A stretch of DNA of 64,000 nt from Paragorgia papillata (taxonomy: Eukaryota; Cnidaria; Anthozoa; Scleralcyonacea; Coralliidae). Both the position numbers and the translations under genes were made by a program. The stretch lies in NCBI GenBank assembly GCA_035771165.1, contig JAWNZC010000311.1, positions 1,318,501-1,382,500 of the forward strand. Direction: 5' to 3'. Shown here piece after piece: positions 1 to 11,135 of this stretch (within the stretch, counting starts at the first letter, position 1; each line of letters begins with the position of its first letter). The notes under the pieces are model-generated. The model did not search any database and was not told where the DNA came from. It saw only the letters and a list, made by a program, of their open reading frames with translations.

Positions 1-354
1 CCAGAAGAACAACTAAATGATGATGAATTCGACATTTTTGTTGTCAGATTATATGCGCTCTCGGTGTTTTTTCCTTAGTCACGCAAGTTTGGGTTGAGAC
101 TATGACGTCACAACACTTCTCAGGTATCAATATTCACAGTGAAGAAAATTTTAATGGCGGACATAATTTTCAGCATTTCAAACGTTTATAACTCTAAACC
201 TATTTGTTTACATCGGTTTAAATTTTGTACACGGGGTATTTATATCTCAATAAAGTTCGTCGAAGTTAAATTTTCGCAAAACTTTGTGGTCGATTTTTCG
301 TCTCAGTGACACTTTAAGGCAAAAGACTGAGACAAATCTATCAAATAGATATAC

Positions 355-540
355 TCAAGACTATTCAAGACTTTGCAAGACTTTTCTTCAAGACATTTCT
401 AGGCAATTGCGGCACAAATGTCTTGCAAGGTCTTGCAAGACCTTTGACAGACTATTGAAGTCTTATAGTTGTCTAGAAAAGGTCTAGCAAAGGTCTCCAA
501 GACCTATTATAGACCTTTTCAGGACCTTCTAAGATCTTTC
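355..540. repeat. Degenerate CAAGAC-type short tandem repeat
   Basis: Roughly 10-12 bp units built on CAAGAC and its complement GTCTTG recur through this stretch, with many mismatches. The pattern resembles the better preserved AAGATCTT-type arrays at 54.3 and 57.8 kb, with the C/T position changed. It is probably an old relative of those arrays, but that relationship is inferred. A short open frame through it is only translated repeat. Confidence 0.45.
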
Positions 541-728
541 GTTTCCCTACGGAGGGGTGTAGGCCCAACTTTGTCATGAAGTGCCCTTTTTGCAACAGGA
601 AAGTGCCCTTTTTATGTTAAAACATGTGCCTCAAGTGTCCTTTCGAAGTCCTACCCCCTGAACAAAGTGCCCTTTTGATGCTGTGCCTAGCTCCAAGATC
701 AAATTTCTTCCTACACCACTGGAGGGGC
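541..728. repeat. Short inverted-end repeat with AGTGCCCTTTT motifs
   Basis: The left edge reads GGAGGGGTGTAGG and the right edge CCTACACCACTGGA, giving weak inverted ends about 170 bp apart. Three AGTGCCCTTTT-like motifs lie between them. It may be a small non-autonomous DNA element. No target duplication is clear. Confidence 0.3.
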
Positions 729-1016
729 AACTTCCACTCTTGCCTTTCAGTGCTAGGAGGGCAAGGGGGGTTAACACTTAATAAGGATGTCACTTAAAAC
801 AAGACATTAAAAAAGGAAACTATATGGGGTCACTACATAGACTGTGGCTATCTCCTTGTATTTAAAATATAATTAAATAGAAAAATATATTTATTATTTT
901 ATTATCATATATTTTATTTATTAACATTTGTACCTAACTGATACTGGAGAAACACCAATAGGACTAAAGGTCCCTTACAAGGTTGTTCTCCTAAGATTGA
1001 ATTGTTGATTTTAAGG

Positions 1017-1035
1017 AGGGGGGGGGGGGGGGGGA
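1017..1035. repeat. Poly-G run
   Basis: A run of about 17 G directly follows the 3' end (minus-strand sense) of the 5S-derived SINE. Runs of this length are often polymorphic or mis-sequenced. The first 900 bases otherwise hold no recognisable gene. Confidence 0.7.
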
Positions 1036-1245
1036 GGACCGGAGAACCTGGAAAAACCCTTGAAGCACAGGGGAGATCAACTACAATAACTCTACTCACA
1101 CGAGTTCCAAGCTCAAGCCTGTGACAAGGTGTCCCACTTGGTCACCCATCCAAGTACTATTAAACCCCATCCAATCAAGCTTAACTTTGGATCACAGTGG
1201 TCAGGCAACTCTTCACCAGCCATGCTTCCCATATGGTCATAGGTA
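1036..1245 (-). mobile_element. 5S rRNA-derived SINE (SINE3-like), copy 1
   Basis: Read on the minus strand, the head matches the 5S rRNA promoter half: a GTTAAGC-type intermediate element, then TAGTACTTGGATGGGTGACC, which is the 5S C-box region (plus-strand complement near 1140-1160). Known SINE3 elements carry a 5S-derived head transcribed by RNA polymerase III. The unrelated body ends in a segment read on the plus strand as ACCGGAGAACCTGG. The same end segment occurs at 12.32 kb beside a second 5S-like head, so this is a dispersed family and not an isolated 5S pseudogene. Ends are approximate. Confidence 0.7.
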
Positions 1246-2552
1246 TAGTACCAGTTTAAAACTGGTGTAAAATGTATAAATAAGCAACTAATGCTTACCC
1301 CATATGGATATAATACTTCAAATCAATATTACTGGTAGATACATGTATATTTTAGTGTGCCAGGTTCAAATTAAAAAAAACAATCCATCTTATAGTACAG
1401 TGTACAGCTATAAGAATATTATGTCACACATATAAAAAGTAATAAACACAGTGTCAACAGCCATAAGACAATATATATTTTTGTTAAAAATATGAGGAGA
1501 TACATGATCAGTCACTCAGATAATTATGAATATTTGAGGTGATTGAAAGATGTAGACAATTATTTATTATTCAAACAGCCATTTATACGTTCCAATGATA
1601 CTTCTTGAAGTCAAATCCAGTGTCCATATGACGATATACCATAAATATTTAATTATTTTACATACTAGAAATACATGAACGCAACAACCCCTCGCCCGCT
1701 TTATATGTATTTTTTAACCATCCCCCTCCCCTAATTTCCGTTTTTTGTTGTATTATAAATGACACATAGATCACAAAACATCCCAGAAAATTTGTTTGCA
1801 AGGTTCATCTGTAGTCATTGTATTGACACATCGAAAGAACATGCAAAGTCAATATTAAAAAAAAACACGAGATGAAACAAATGACATATTTCATTCAAAA
1901 ATAGATATAAACAGTGGCCAAGAAAGGACACCATGCCAACGTCCTAGCGTTCAAAGGCAACTCTAGGCAATAGCTTATATTTTTTATATTAATTTTCATT
2001 TTCAAGATTTCTTCCGTTTAAACTCAGGTAAACTGGTAAATACGAATCTCCTACCGTTAAACTTTCTTCTGCTTTTGTCACCACAAACACTGCCAATTCA
2101 GCCTACTCTTTTCGGATTGTTTTTCTCGTTCGTTACTTTTTTCGTTGTTGACACATAAATATGACAAGGCATCATTCAGTTCTCTTCATCTCTAAAAGGC
2201 CGTTTGTTTCAAAATTTCTTCATCGTTCCCACTCGAGTTATGTCGTAGAATACACCAAAGCAAAATTCTTTACCGGCTTTGAACAGTTTCAGGACACATC
2301 CTTCTTCTTTCAGTTACATTTCGGTCGGCATCGTTTTCGGTCTTTATCGTATTAATTTTTAGGCTTTTTTCAGTGGTTTTAAGTCGTATTTATTGTTGTC
2401 TTTTTCTCGCTGCCACATCTCTTCTTAGCCTTCTTTCTTTGGTCTTTTTCCATAGTAATATTAATGTACATTTTAGCTGAAACCATTTTTCCTGGCAAAG
2501 ATTTCTTTCGTCATGATTGTTCAAAAACTATTTCGTTATAATCCAACCGAAC
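1246..2552. other. No gene recognised
   Basis: AT-rich sequence with only short open frames that lack codon structure or recognisable motifs. I see no RNA gene or clear transposon ends. Confidence 0.4.
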
Positions 2553-2591
2553 TTATAAATTATAATTATAATTATAATTATAATTATAATG
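2553..2591. repeat. (TAATTA)n microsatellite
   Basis: Six-base TATAAT/TAATTA units repeat about six times. Nothing coding is associated with it. Confidence 0.85.
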
Positions 2592-3047
2592 ACGTAAATT
2601 GAAATAATTTGAATAATTTAGCAGGTTTGTTACCAGTACCCTGCTATTCGAACTGCACAAGTTGTGGATTTGATAACTTACGGAAAACCATGCATGAATT
2701 CTGAAAAGTGAACTCGTCACGAAGCACGGCCACGATGCATGTGCCACGATGAATCTGTTATCTGTCATACTTTAAACTCGAACCAGAGTTCCAAATATAC
2801 CACAAAGGCAAGTAAGTATTTCTTGTCTCCTTGAAATGACTATCGCAAAGGAATAACTCTCAATTTCTCAGATTAAGTCCCAATAAACATATTATTTCAC
2901 TTCACTCCTTCTCGAAAACAACCACCATTACATGAAGACCGCGATGGGAGAATGGGTGTGAAATTAGCTGCGCAGCGCAGTAGGCGTCAACGCGTTAAGC
3001 CAATCAGAGTCGATTTTCAAATTGATTGTCCCAGAGCCATTCGATTC

Positions 3048-3090
3048 CCGCGCGCGTATGGGTCTGGGTACGAGATTGGAGCCAAGTGGG
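3048..3090 (+). repeat. Partial copy of the GGGTACGAGGTTGG dispersed repeat
   Basis: The sequence TCTGGGTACGAGATTGG closely matches the right end of the dispersed repeat at 4162-4265 and 10123-10230. Only this end is recognisable here. Confidence 0.4.
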
Positions 3091-4161
3091 AGAAAAAAAT
3101 AATTTCTGACCACCGTGTGTGTTAAAGTGACACCTTGGGCTTTGATGTATATTTATGAAGTAAACAGTATACTAAATTGCTCGATACTCTAAGTAGCTAT
3201 GTGATAAATTGCTATATTATTCAACATTTAATGACTTTTGATAACATATTAAGCACTTTTTTATTATTCTGACTGCTTTATGTGCTCACGGGGCGATTAT
3301 ATCTATTCTTAAAACAACAAGTGTATAAAGGAACAACGCAATAAAAAACAACGTTCAACAATAGGTTCATTAGTGAGTGACTTCGATTCATATTAAAAAC
3401 CTTGTTTTTTTAGTCGAAGGAGAATTGATATAGACTAGTGATATTAATATGTTGTTAAAGGGTCACTGTTTTCCTGATCAGCATGACGGCATCACTTCCC
3501 AAACAGGAATCAGTCGATTTTCAGCTCTGATCATGATCGCATGCGGTATTATTTTAATATATTAAAAGATGAATATTAAATTTCGTTGGCATTGCTGCTG
3601 CCGTTGCGTTACACATTTAAACCACTTTTAAAACAATAATAAAATATGTCACTAACCTTAGCTTTTGTTGAAAGGTATAGATGTCGAGTTTTAGCGATCT
3701 TGGCGATGTTAAATCACAAGGACCTTCAGATTTCCATATATTTATTCACAATAATGATGACATGCAAAATCCTCTCTTTGGGCGACGGCCGTAACAGCTT
3801 GGCGTCGTAACTGATGAAGTAAACATTCATTTCGAGGAAGATAATCCCCTCAAATTCGCTGTTCGTCGGAAGTTCAGAAAGATATAGGAAAAATATTCAC
3901 AATCACTGACAACTTTTCCGTGAAGTGTTGCACTGCTGCGAAGCGCCTTGCCGTTTCCTGGCCTAATACCGAACAGTAAAGTGTCTAACCAAATGTTTTG
4001 CCAATGTTTTTTTCGTCGGTATATTATATTATCGTCGGCATATATCGGTGTTTATTTTAAGATTCTCTTGCGACTTGCCTCCACCAGTCTCGACAGTCTC
4101 TGCGAACAATGATGACAAATCCTAAGTTCTCTACCCCCTCCCTAACGACAATGTTGAAAAA
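3091..4161. other. No gene recognised
   Basis: AT-rich intergenic-looking sequence. It has no sustained open frame, no protein motif and no clear inverted ends. Confidence 0.4.
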
Positions 4162-4265
4162 TATCCCAGAAAATGGGATACACGTGACCAGTCCAGACCA
4201 CGGTCTTTTTGCAGCAGCTGTGGGCGGAGCAGCGGAGATAAGAACCCGGGTACGAGGTTGGGATT
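4162..4265 (+). repeat. Dispersed ~105 bp repeat, copy A
   Basis: It begins with the small hairpin TATCCCAGAAAATGGGATA, continues through CACGTGACCAG, and ends GGGTACGAGGTTGG. The same order of blocks is found inverted at 10123-10230, inside the Gypsy gag region. It is a short interspersed or MITE-like family of unknown class. The 83-residue open frame across it is not a gene. Confidence 0.6.
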
Positions 4266-4504
4266 ACCGGCCGTATCAAGAGAGCATAAAGGTTTATGCT
4301 ATATGCTTATTTGCTTATCACCTTTATACACTCCTGCCAGCATGTATCAATCAAATCTAAGCGTTTCCATCCCCCCATCGGTCAATCTCCGGGCATTTGA
4401 CAATTTTTCCAAATATTGATAGGTGGAAATGCCCCCGGCCAGTGGCGGTGGAAGATATTGTATCAGTGCAGTGTTATATATAAAGAGCTAGAGTATTTCC
4501 TCCA

Positions 4505-4525
4505 CCCCCCCCCCCCCCCCCCCCA
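4505..4525. repeat. Poly-C run
   Basis: About 20 consecutive C bases. It sits inside a sequence with hAT-like CAGTGGCGGTGGAAG and TTCCTCCAC edges (4443-4510), possibly a small element remnant. Confidence 0.6.
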
Positions 4526-4888
4526 GCAAATTTTCGGTGTTTGTAGTAGTCAAAGAGAAATTAGCATTTAATCTTCATTTATTTACATACTAACTTGTTA
4601 ACTATAAACTATATACTCTCAAAAATCAAACAGGGAGTCCTCTCCCCGATCCTCGTGGATCCTCGTGCCTTTGCGGGCATCCTGTCTCGTCCCATTCCTA
4701 TTACATTCCATTTATTTTTTGAAAAGAGAACATATGTTCGGTATGTTTGACTGATAACAAAACGGTAATGTTAAACTAAGCCTTAATGTTATAACAAATA
4801 TACTTTGTTCGGATAACAAACATAAAGTAACTGTAAATCTTCCAATTGCTTCTCAGCAATCTGTCCTATTTTATACTTATCGTCTAGC

Positions 4889-5124
4889 TCAATAGAACAC
4901 AAGATTCTCTTCGATTGAACAAGTTCGGTAACTGGTTCGTTCTCTGTATTCAATGGTCTTAAGGGTTTGTTTCACTTTCGACTTGTGTGGTGGGTTCTGA
5001 TGTCGTTCTATCAGTCGGAGCATCCTCTTCTTGGTTAGGATTTGTCTGTCCATGGTTAGTTTCTTTAAGTTCAACATTCGATTTGTCGAAATACCAAGGT
5101 TCAAGTTTGATCATCTTGTCAACA
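4889..5124 (-). pseudogene. Gypsy-A integrase C-terminal tail
   Basis: A 3' continuation of the Gypsy-A pol region in a shifted frame. It is rich in K, R, E and T and lacks any catalytic motif. Sequence just upstream (5250-5290) corresponds to the basic WFVAPSVVGK-type segment near the integrase end. The exact end of the original polyprotein is uncertain. Confidence 0.5.
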
Positions 5125-6506
5125 TTAGTTGGATCGAGTACTTTCCAGCTTCGACATGTTGTAGTCGGTAGTTATCGCCGTTTGGCATTCTTTCGACAAT
5201 ACGATAAGGACCACGCCAGCGAGGTAGCCATTTGACTGCAATTCCGGTTTTCCCACTACGCTGGGGGCGACGAACCACAACGAGATCTCCAACGTGAAAT
5301 TGAAATTTTTTCTGCCAAGGTCGTAATACTCCTTATGCTTCTGTCGAAGCTCTTGCGTAATGACGGTCATGTATTTGCGAGCTGTTGAGAGTCGTTTTAG
5401 CAGGTCTTGAGCATATGTTTTCTGGTCTTGCGGGATTGAAATGACGGAAGACAACATAGCATCAGTTGGCATAACGGGTTCTCTACCAAATATCAGATAG
5501 AAAGGAGTGAGTTCATCTGTGCCAGTAATAACGGAAGTGTTGTGCACAAATGCACTAGCTTGTATCCAAATGTCCCATTCTCTTACAAACTTGGAGACAC
5601 TGTCATTGATAAAGCGGTGGACTCTTTCTGTACAGCCATTTGCTTGTGGTCGATAAGCGCTTGTATATACTTTCTTTATGGAAAGAAGTTGACAAAGTTC
5701 CTTGATGATGGGATTCAGGAACTCGGTTCCTCGGTCACTCATGAATTTCTTTGGGCAGGCACGTACACAAATGACATGGTTAAAGAGATTGTATGACACT
5801 GTTCTTTTGCTGATTTGTCTGGTAGCGGAGCAATGACAGTATAATGACTGAAGAATCTGTTACGGTCAGCACGTACTTGTAACCCGTTTTGGTTTCAGGA
5901 AAAGGACCAATCAGGTCGATTCCAACGGTATTCCAAGGTTCTTCATACGATCGAATTTGCATTATAGTCCTTGTTTGACTTGAGAGGCTTTTCGTTTCAC
6001 ACAAGCGATGCACTTTTTGGTCCATTTACGAACGTCACGAACCATTTGATTCCAGGCCAATAGTACTTTTTACGAATGGTAGAGAGAGTAGAATCTCGTC
6101 CTCTGTGTCCGCCAGACCAAGGTGCATTATGATGTGCATACAAAAATTGACGTCGTAAACTAGCAGGTACAACCAAGAGTGGGCTGTCGTTGATATCAGT
6201 ACAGTCATGGTAAAAAAGACAACCATCATTGGGGTTAAGTTCGTATCCTGTGAATTTAGAGTGGTCATCCTGAGATTGTTCCAACGTTGTACCAGAGAGA
6301 TGTTCAATGATAGGTCGTAACTGACGGCACGAACGCTGCTCATCCCGAAATTCGAAGAGCGATGGTTTTAAGGCGATAAGGTGATCTGTAGAAAACTCGT
6401 TTTCTTCGTCATTCTCCAAACTAACGTTCGAGGTCGTGTCAAGAGTGGATAATTCATTATCTAGACCAAGTGCGGATTCGAGTACGACCAAGGTCTTGAC
6501 GTCCAT
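5125..6506 (-). pseudogene. Gypsy-A integrase (frameshifted)
   Basis: Integrase inserts retrotransposon cDNA into the host genome. The N-terminal zinc-binding region reads AHHNAPWSGGHRGR followed by KKYYWPGIKW. A frameshift near 6.02 kb then moves the CxxC half (KKCIACVKRK) to another frame. The first catalytic aspartate lies in GIDLIGPFPETKTGY, the second in MSDRGTEF, and the glutamate in QANGCTERVHRF, so the D,D(35)E set is present but spread over at least two frames with a break near 5.79 kb. The next segment is ordinary Gypsy integrase C-terminal sequence. The gene cannot produce one integrase as it stands. Confidence 0.85.
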
Positions 6507-7186
6507 GAGCGGTTCGACATCATTTAGGCTGACAGTTTCTGCGAGGGTACATGTATCACTAGAAGCCTGAGGACATCTGGAAAGAGCGTCGGCATTGGAA
6601 TTCTCTTTTCCAGGCCAGTGTTGAAGGTCGAATTAATATTCAGCCAGGCGCATTCCCCAGTGAGCGAGGCGACATTTCTGTGGACTAACAGCCTGTAACC
6701 ACTGGAGATTGGCGTGATCAGTTTGCACTAAAAAAATTCGTCCCCAAAAATAACGATGAAATGTTTCACAAGCCCAAATCACAGCTAACAGTTCCTGTTA
6801 TCGTGTGGTCTATTTGGATTCTGGGGCTTGAAGTGCTCGACTTGCATAACGTACAGGGTGTTCTTTATTGTCGGGTCCAATTTGCGATAGCACAGCTCCG
6901 AGACCTTTACCTGATGCGTCAGTTTGGACGATGAAATCACTTTGCCAGTTAGGATGAAGAAGCACAGTGTCCGAGCACAAAGCTGTTTTGAGAGCGTCGA
7001 AATCTTTCTGTTCTTGATTTCCCCAAGTAAGGGAGTCTATGGAGGTTAAAAGAAGATGCTGCAAAGTTTGGTATGTGTTCAAGGTAATATCCTGCTAGTC
7101 CAAGAAACTTTTGAACATCTGTGACAGAAGTTGGCTGAGGAAAGGTTGCAACGGCTGCTATTTTGGCTGGGTCGGGTGTACGTCCT
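6507..7186 (-). pseudogene. Gypsy-A RT connection and RNase H (frameshifted)
   Basis: Just after RT, one frame reads a typical Gypsy connection segment (VQKFLGLAGYY). The frame then shifts near 7.06-7.08 kb into SLTWGNQEQKDFDALKTAL and the RNase H start QTDASGKGLGAVLSQ. The aspartate of TDAS is the first RNase H catalytic residue. The rest of RNase H (6.5-6.8 kb) is broken by stops, although its sequence still looks related. RNase H would remove the RNA strand during reverse transcription. Confidence 0.8.
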
Positions 7187-8051
7187 TCAGATAGATATTA
7201 CGTAGCCAAGAAATTCTTGGGTGTGACTAGCGAGACTGCATTTCGTTGGCTTAAGCGAAAGACCAACTTTATCACATCTTTTCAAAACACGTTCCAAGTG
7301 AATAAGATGAGCAGCCCATGCCTTGCTGTGACACAGTATATCGTCCACGTAGGTAGACAGATAAGGTTCTTCGTTGGCAGGGAAAAGCATGTCCGCAAAC
7401 GTTGAATTCATCAACCGCTGAAAACTTGCGGGTGCATTACGGAGGCCAAATGGTAGCTTTCTAAACTGGTAGAGTCCAACGTGAGTAATTACTGCTGTTT
7501 TTTCTCTGTCTTTTGTTGCTACAGGAAGGTGCCAAAAACCACTGAAGAGATCGAGTTTGCTGAACCATTTCTTCCCATCGGGTTGGTCCAAACCAATTTG
7601 TACATGAGGCAATGGGTACACATCTGGTTTTGTGACTTTGTTCAGTTTGCGATAGTCCCAGACAAGACGAGGAGTGACTTGTAGAGCGTGTTCGGTTTTC
7701 TTCTTTACTAGAAGACACGGTGCACCCCAAGGAGATGTAGGAGTTCCAAAATGTTCTGTTCGATCATCTTCTGAATCTCTTATTTAATGAGTTGTACTGT
7801 AACTGAGCTGGAGAGTGGGAGTATGGCGTTGAATACTGGAGTTTAGCATCACCAGTGTCAATATGATGTTCGACATGACTTACTCCACGAAATGGTGCTC
7901 CAGGCAACATAAATACATGTGCATACTGCCGGATAAGAGTTTCAAGTTCTGCTGTCTGTGCACGTGAAAGGTGAGGACTGTCAGGATCAACGGCATCGAT
8001 GACCATATTTTGGTATTCTTCAGAATATGGATCAAGGGTATTGTCGCTCAA
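7187..8051 (-). pseudogene. Gypsy-A reverse transcriptase (frameshifted)
   Basis: The RT palm contains FSKLDLFSGFWHLPV (motif A aspartate), KLPFGLRNAPASFQ and YVDDI (plus-strand complement at 7337-7351), the catalytic signature of Gypsy RT. The upstream fingers read WGAPCLLVKKKTEH and WDYRKLNKVTKPD in the same frame as the palm. Two apparent one-base deletions near 7745 and 7780 separate these from the N-terminal part (HIDTGDAKL, then LNK). RT would copy element RNA to cDNA. The catalytic core alone is uninterrupted for at least 145 residues, so decay is moderate. Confidence 0.92.
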
Positions 8052-8834
8052 TGGGGTAGATCACGGTCTTCGTCAATCAACAATGAATGATTGGCATAGT
8101 AGAAATCGATGAATTGGTTGAAAGGCGCTTGTTTGTTGCGATAAAAGGCATGGTCCATCTCTATGCGAGCATGTGATGGATCAAAGCTTCGGACGTTGGT
8201 TGGTAGAGTATGGTGTTGATAATCGTTTTGGAATTTCTTAGCAAGATTACGGGAAAATGTTGTTGTAACTGTACTTTTTCAGTTGATCAACAGCTTCCGT
8301 AGCCATATCAGAAGCTGTGTCCGAGGCTGCAGTGTGGAGGTTAGCACGATTTTCATCAGTCATAGGAGTGATGTCTGCGATCACACCGGGAGATAGTTCC
8401 TGCGAAAATTTGCTTTGGTTAAACACAGCAAGGTTGGTGTAAAACTTCTGGTTAGGTTCACAGTTAATGGGATTAGGTTGATCACAGACTTTGCTGATAG
8501 AACATTTCACTTTGACAGGGCTGGACATTATGTAAGTCTCCTGCTGTATTTGATCAGGGTTGATTGGACCAGGAATGACATGAGTGTGTGCAGTCGTGAA
8601 GAGTGGACTAGCTTCAATCCAACACTGCTTACCATAAAACCGGATCGTATCAGCTATCACTGAAGTTAGGGCAGGTAAAAGGAGAACACTACCAATAGTG
8701 GCGACAGTCAGGCAGACTTTGATAATGTTAATACCTGGCCGTAATTTCTGAGAAGTTTCGACAACAGTACATAGATATACTGCATTCGTTTCAACCTGGC
8801 CACCAGGGCGGACTGGTGGTGCTAGTGGACACAT
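8052..8834 (-). pseudogene. Gypsy-A linker between protease and RT
   Basis: A 195-residue open stretch (8247-8834) follows protease directly and overlaps its end in another frame. It has no motif I can assign with confidence. One hydrophobic stretch (VCLTVATIGSVLLLPALTSV) is visible, but the position between protease and RT argues for a polyprotein linker, not a membrane protein. A frame change near 8.25 kb separates it from the final stretch before RT. Confidence 0.6.
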
Positions 8835-9760
8835 AATTGCATTTGGGGATGTGTAAAACTCACGATTCTTTCTTTGTGTTTGACAATTGCATCTGCAGCT
8901 TCTAAGTGGTTATTACCAAATAGGATATGCCATGCAGGATTAGGGACAACCAACATGGTGTGTACTGAGGATTTCCCAGGACCCCAGGAAATGGGAATGT
9001 CTTGGAGGGCCACCCCTTGTAAAATAGCATCTTCATTGGCCACATTAATTGCAACGGGTTTAGCAAGCTTGGTCATTTTAAGTTCTGGATGGGATTCTTG
9101 AACACGTTTGGCATGATTTAAGCTACATAGTGACACTGAGCAACAACTATCGAGAGGCAAGGAAAGTTCAATCCCAGCAGATTTAACTTTTGCCCACATT
9201 ATATACTTCTTGCTCAAGTCAGGGACTTCAACTGAATCAGTGACAAGTTCTGGAATACCAAACAATGGAAAATCATTTGATGGTGGCTTGCTGTCATGTG
9301 GACATGAGGGAGATAAGGGAGGTGGTTTGGGGATAACAGTCTCTAATTTAGAACAAAGACTGTCAAATTGAGCTTGTAACTTACTTGATAGGTTGTTTTC
9401 AAGTTTACCTTGTGTAGTTTTCACAGTCTCTTCATGTAACAACTGTTTACATCCTTTCTTTTTGCACACAAGGCAAACATGTTGGCGGTTGAACTTGCAA
9501 CTGTTGTTGTCAGGCAAGCACCTTGGACTGTGGCGCTGCATGGTTCCATTGAAGGCACACTTCAGCAGAATTATTCTTCGTAGACGGCGGTATCTTTGGT
9601 CGGTTTTGGTGAGTAGACAAGCTATGGCAATCCTTTTTGATGCGTCCAAGTTCATCACACTTGTAACAGCAAACTTTGCCCAGCAACATAGATTTATCTT
9701 CTCTGAATGGATCAACATAGTCAGACGAAAGGACAGATAATGGAAGGAAACTATGTTCAT
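8822..9760 (-). pseudogene. Gypsy-A Gag end and aspartic protease
   Basis: The second half is a retropepsin-like domain. Its active-site loop reads LPLDSCCSVSLCS, and a downstream ILFGNNHL matches the second hydrophobic-Gly motif of retroviral proteases. The usual Asp-Ser/Thr-Gly is replaced by Asp-Ser-Cys. I recall the same DSC loop from related cnidarian Gypsy elements, so it may be a family feature and not damage. N-terminal to it is a Cys-rich segment (CLVCKKKGCKQLLHEE) that could be a metal-binding nucleocapsid region. The first ~90 residues may be out of the original frame. Confidence 0.75.
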
Positions 9761-9865
9761 ATCGGTTTGCAGCTTCTACTATTTCAGCCTAAGAGGAATA
9801 TTTAGCATCTCTGCTTATCATGGCTTTCCCAATTTCAGGACGTAATTTTATCAAAAATGCATGTC

Positions 9866-10450
9866 TCATGTCGATATCGTCGTTATAGTTGCAGTGTAGT
9901 GAATACCTGGAATACATTTTTCAAGTTCATGTAGGATCTCTCGAAATCGATGTGCAAAAGTCAAAACAGGTTCGGTTTTAACTTGTTGGAGGTTGTAGTA
10001 GTCTTGAAGTAGTTCACGTACGCGTTCGTCTTTAGGCTTTCCACGCTTCTTGATCAAAGAATCTTTGACGAGGTCAAAATACTTTTCATACTGTGCATTA
10101 GTGACAGCAGGATCCTGTCCAAGTTCCAACCTCGTACCCAGCGTCTTAGCTCCGCTCCCCCGCCCCCGCCCCCCGCTTCGAAAAGAGCCTGGTTGGGGCT
10201 GGTCACGTGTCTCCCAGAATATGGGAGATAACAAACTTTTCTTGTCAGGGTCGGGAGGTTATTTTGAAAATTTGTCGCAATACCTGGAAAGCTCATTGCG
10301 AAAATTAAACACTCCTTGGAGAACAATCTGGTATTAGTGAAAGAACAATTCTGAACTTCGACCGAAAGTCTTCCGTCGTTCAATCCAACGAGCAGCAAAT
10401 TTAAAGAGATTCTATTCTTTGAATGGATTTCTACAGTCATCAATGATGTG
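9866..10450 (-). pseudogene. Gypsy-A Gag (capsid) fragment interrupted by a repeat
   Basis: Minus-strand frame 9866 to about 10122 reads an alpha-helical capsid-like segment with FAHRFREILHELEKC, typical of retrotransposon Gag. It is interrupted at 10123-10230 by the dispersed 108 bp repeat. Gag-like sequence resumes on the far side up to about 10.45 kb in another frame. Gag would form the particle in which reverse transcription occurs. The Gag start codon cannot be placed. Confidence 0.65.
10123..10230 (-). repeat. Dispersed ~108 bp repeat, copy B, inside Gypsy gag
   Basis: This is the inverse of the repeat at 4162-4265. It opens CCAACCTCGTACCCA and closes with the hairpin TCTCCCAGAATATGGGAGA. 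A C-rich tract (CCCCCGCCCCCGCCCCCCG) lies inside. It splits the Gag reading frame, so it arrived after the Gypsy copy. Confidence 0.65.
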
Positions 10451-11135
10451 ATATTTAGCCGCCTGAATATGGAACAGAGAGTTTCAAATTTTACAGTAAG
10501 CGGGTTTAAATTTCCTCACTATCAATACTATGCGAAATTCACAAATTATTTTGGTTAACAATCGTTTGAACCTCCATTCGAACGAAAGCGTGGAAATCAT
10601 CCCACTGCATCCCTCCGAACGACCAAGGCTCGCAGAATACAAATACAGATTTAACACCTTGGGCTTGCAGCTGTCAACAACTCAACTAGGCTTTAGACTC
10701 TTATTTCAGAAATTTCAAGAAGTTAGTTCATTACTTTTACTGTTTCTTTAAATAGATTTCTAAATCGTATCAACAACAGTTTCGTGCCGTTTCGTGCAGC
10801 AGCGGCCGGCGGGTGTAAAGTAGCCATTTATACTTGAACTATATTGCTGATTTTTAAAACGCTATATAGTTAACCTTTTAATAACATTCATCCTAAAAGG
10901 AGCCACAAGTTTATGTTGTCAACTCAATTTAATTAAAGTTGTCTGTCTCTCAGTATCGCGTTTTACATATTTTTGTTAACGTTTCACAGTATTTAATAGG
11001 GACTTTAAGATTCGACGACGCGCCACCGCGACGCGGACGTCGTGGCTGCGTTTGATTGCCACTAGCCCGGTGGCGTCTTGAGTAGCGCGACCAGTTAAGA
11101 TTTTGATTACAACGCCGACGTCAAAGTATTAAAAC
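10451..11135. other. No gene recognised; GC-rich dyad before the transposase
   Basis: Mostly AT-rich, then a CpG-rich patch at about 11010-11090 with GACGACGCGCCACCGCGACG and a GGTGGCGTC partner. This could be the 5' terminal or subterminal part of the Harbinger element that starts its coding region at 11136. A terminal repeat could not be confirmed, because the opposite end is destroyed. Confidence 0.35.

Larger units (their letters stand above)
4889..10450 (-). mobile_element. Decayed Ty3/Gypsy LTR retrotransposon (Gypsy-A)
   Basis: On the minus strand the order is Gag-like, protease, linker, reverse transcriptase, RNase H, integrase. That is the Ty3/Gypsy order, with integrase last. The reading frame is broken by several single-base shifts and stops, and by insertion of a 108 bp dispersed repeat in gag, so it cannot make a full polyprotein. 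I compared the flanks at 4.56-4.89 kb and 10.45-11.0 kb and found no matching LTR pair. The LTRs are therefore missing, too diverged to see by eye, or further out. Confidence 0.9.

Noticed and set aside
4560..4888. 3' LTR of Gypsy-A
   Set aside because: No matching partner was found beyond 10.45 kb and no clear TG...CA ends plus polypurine tract.
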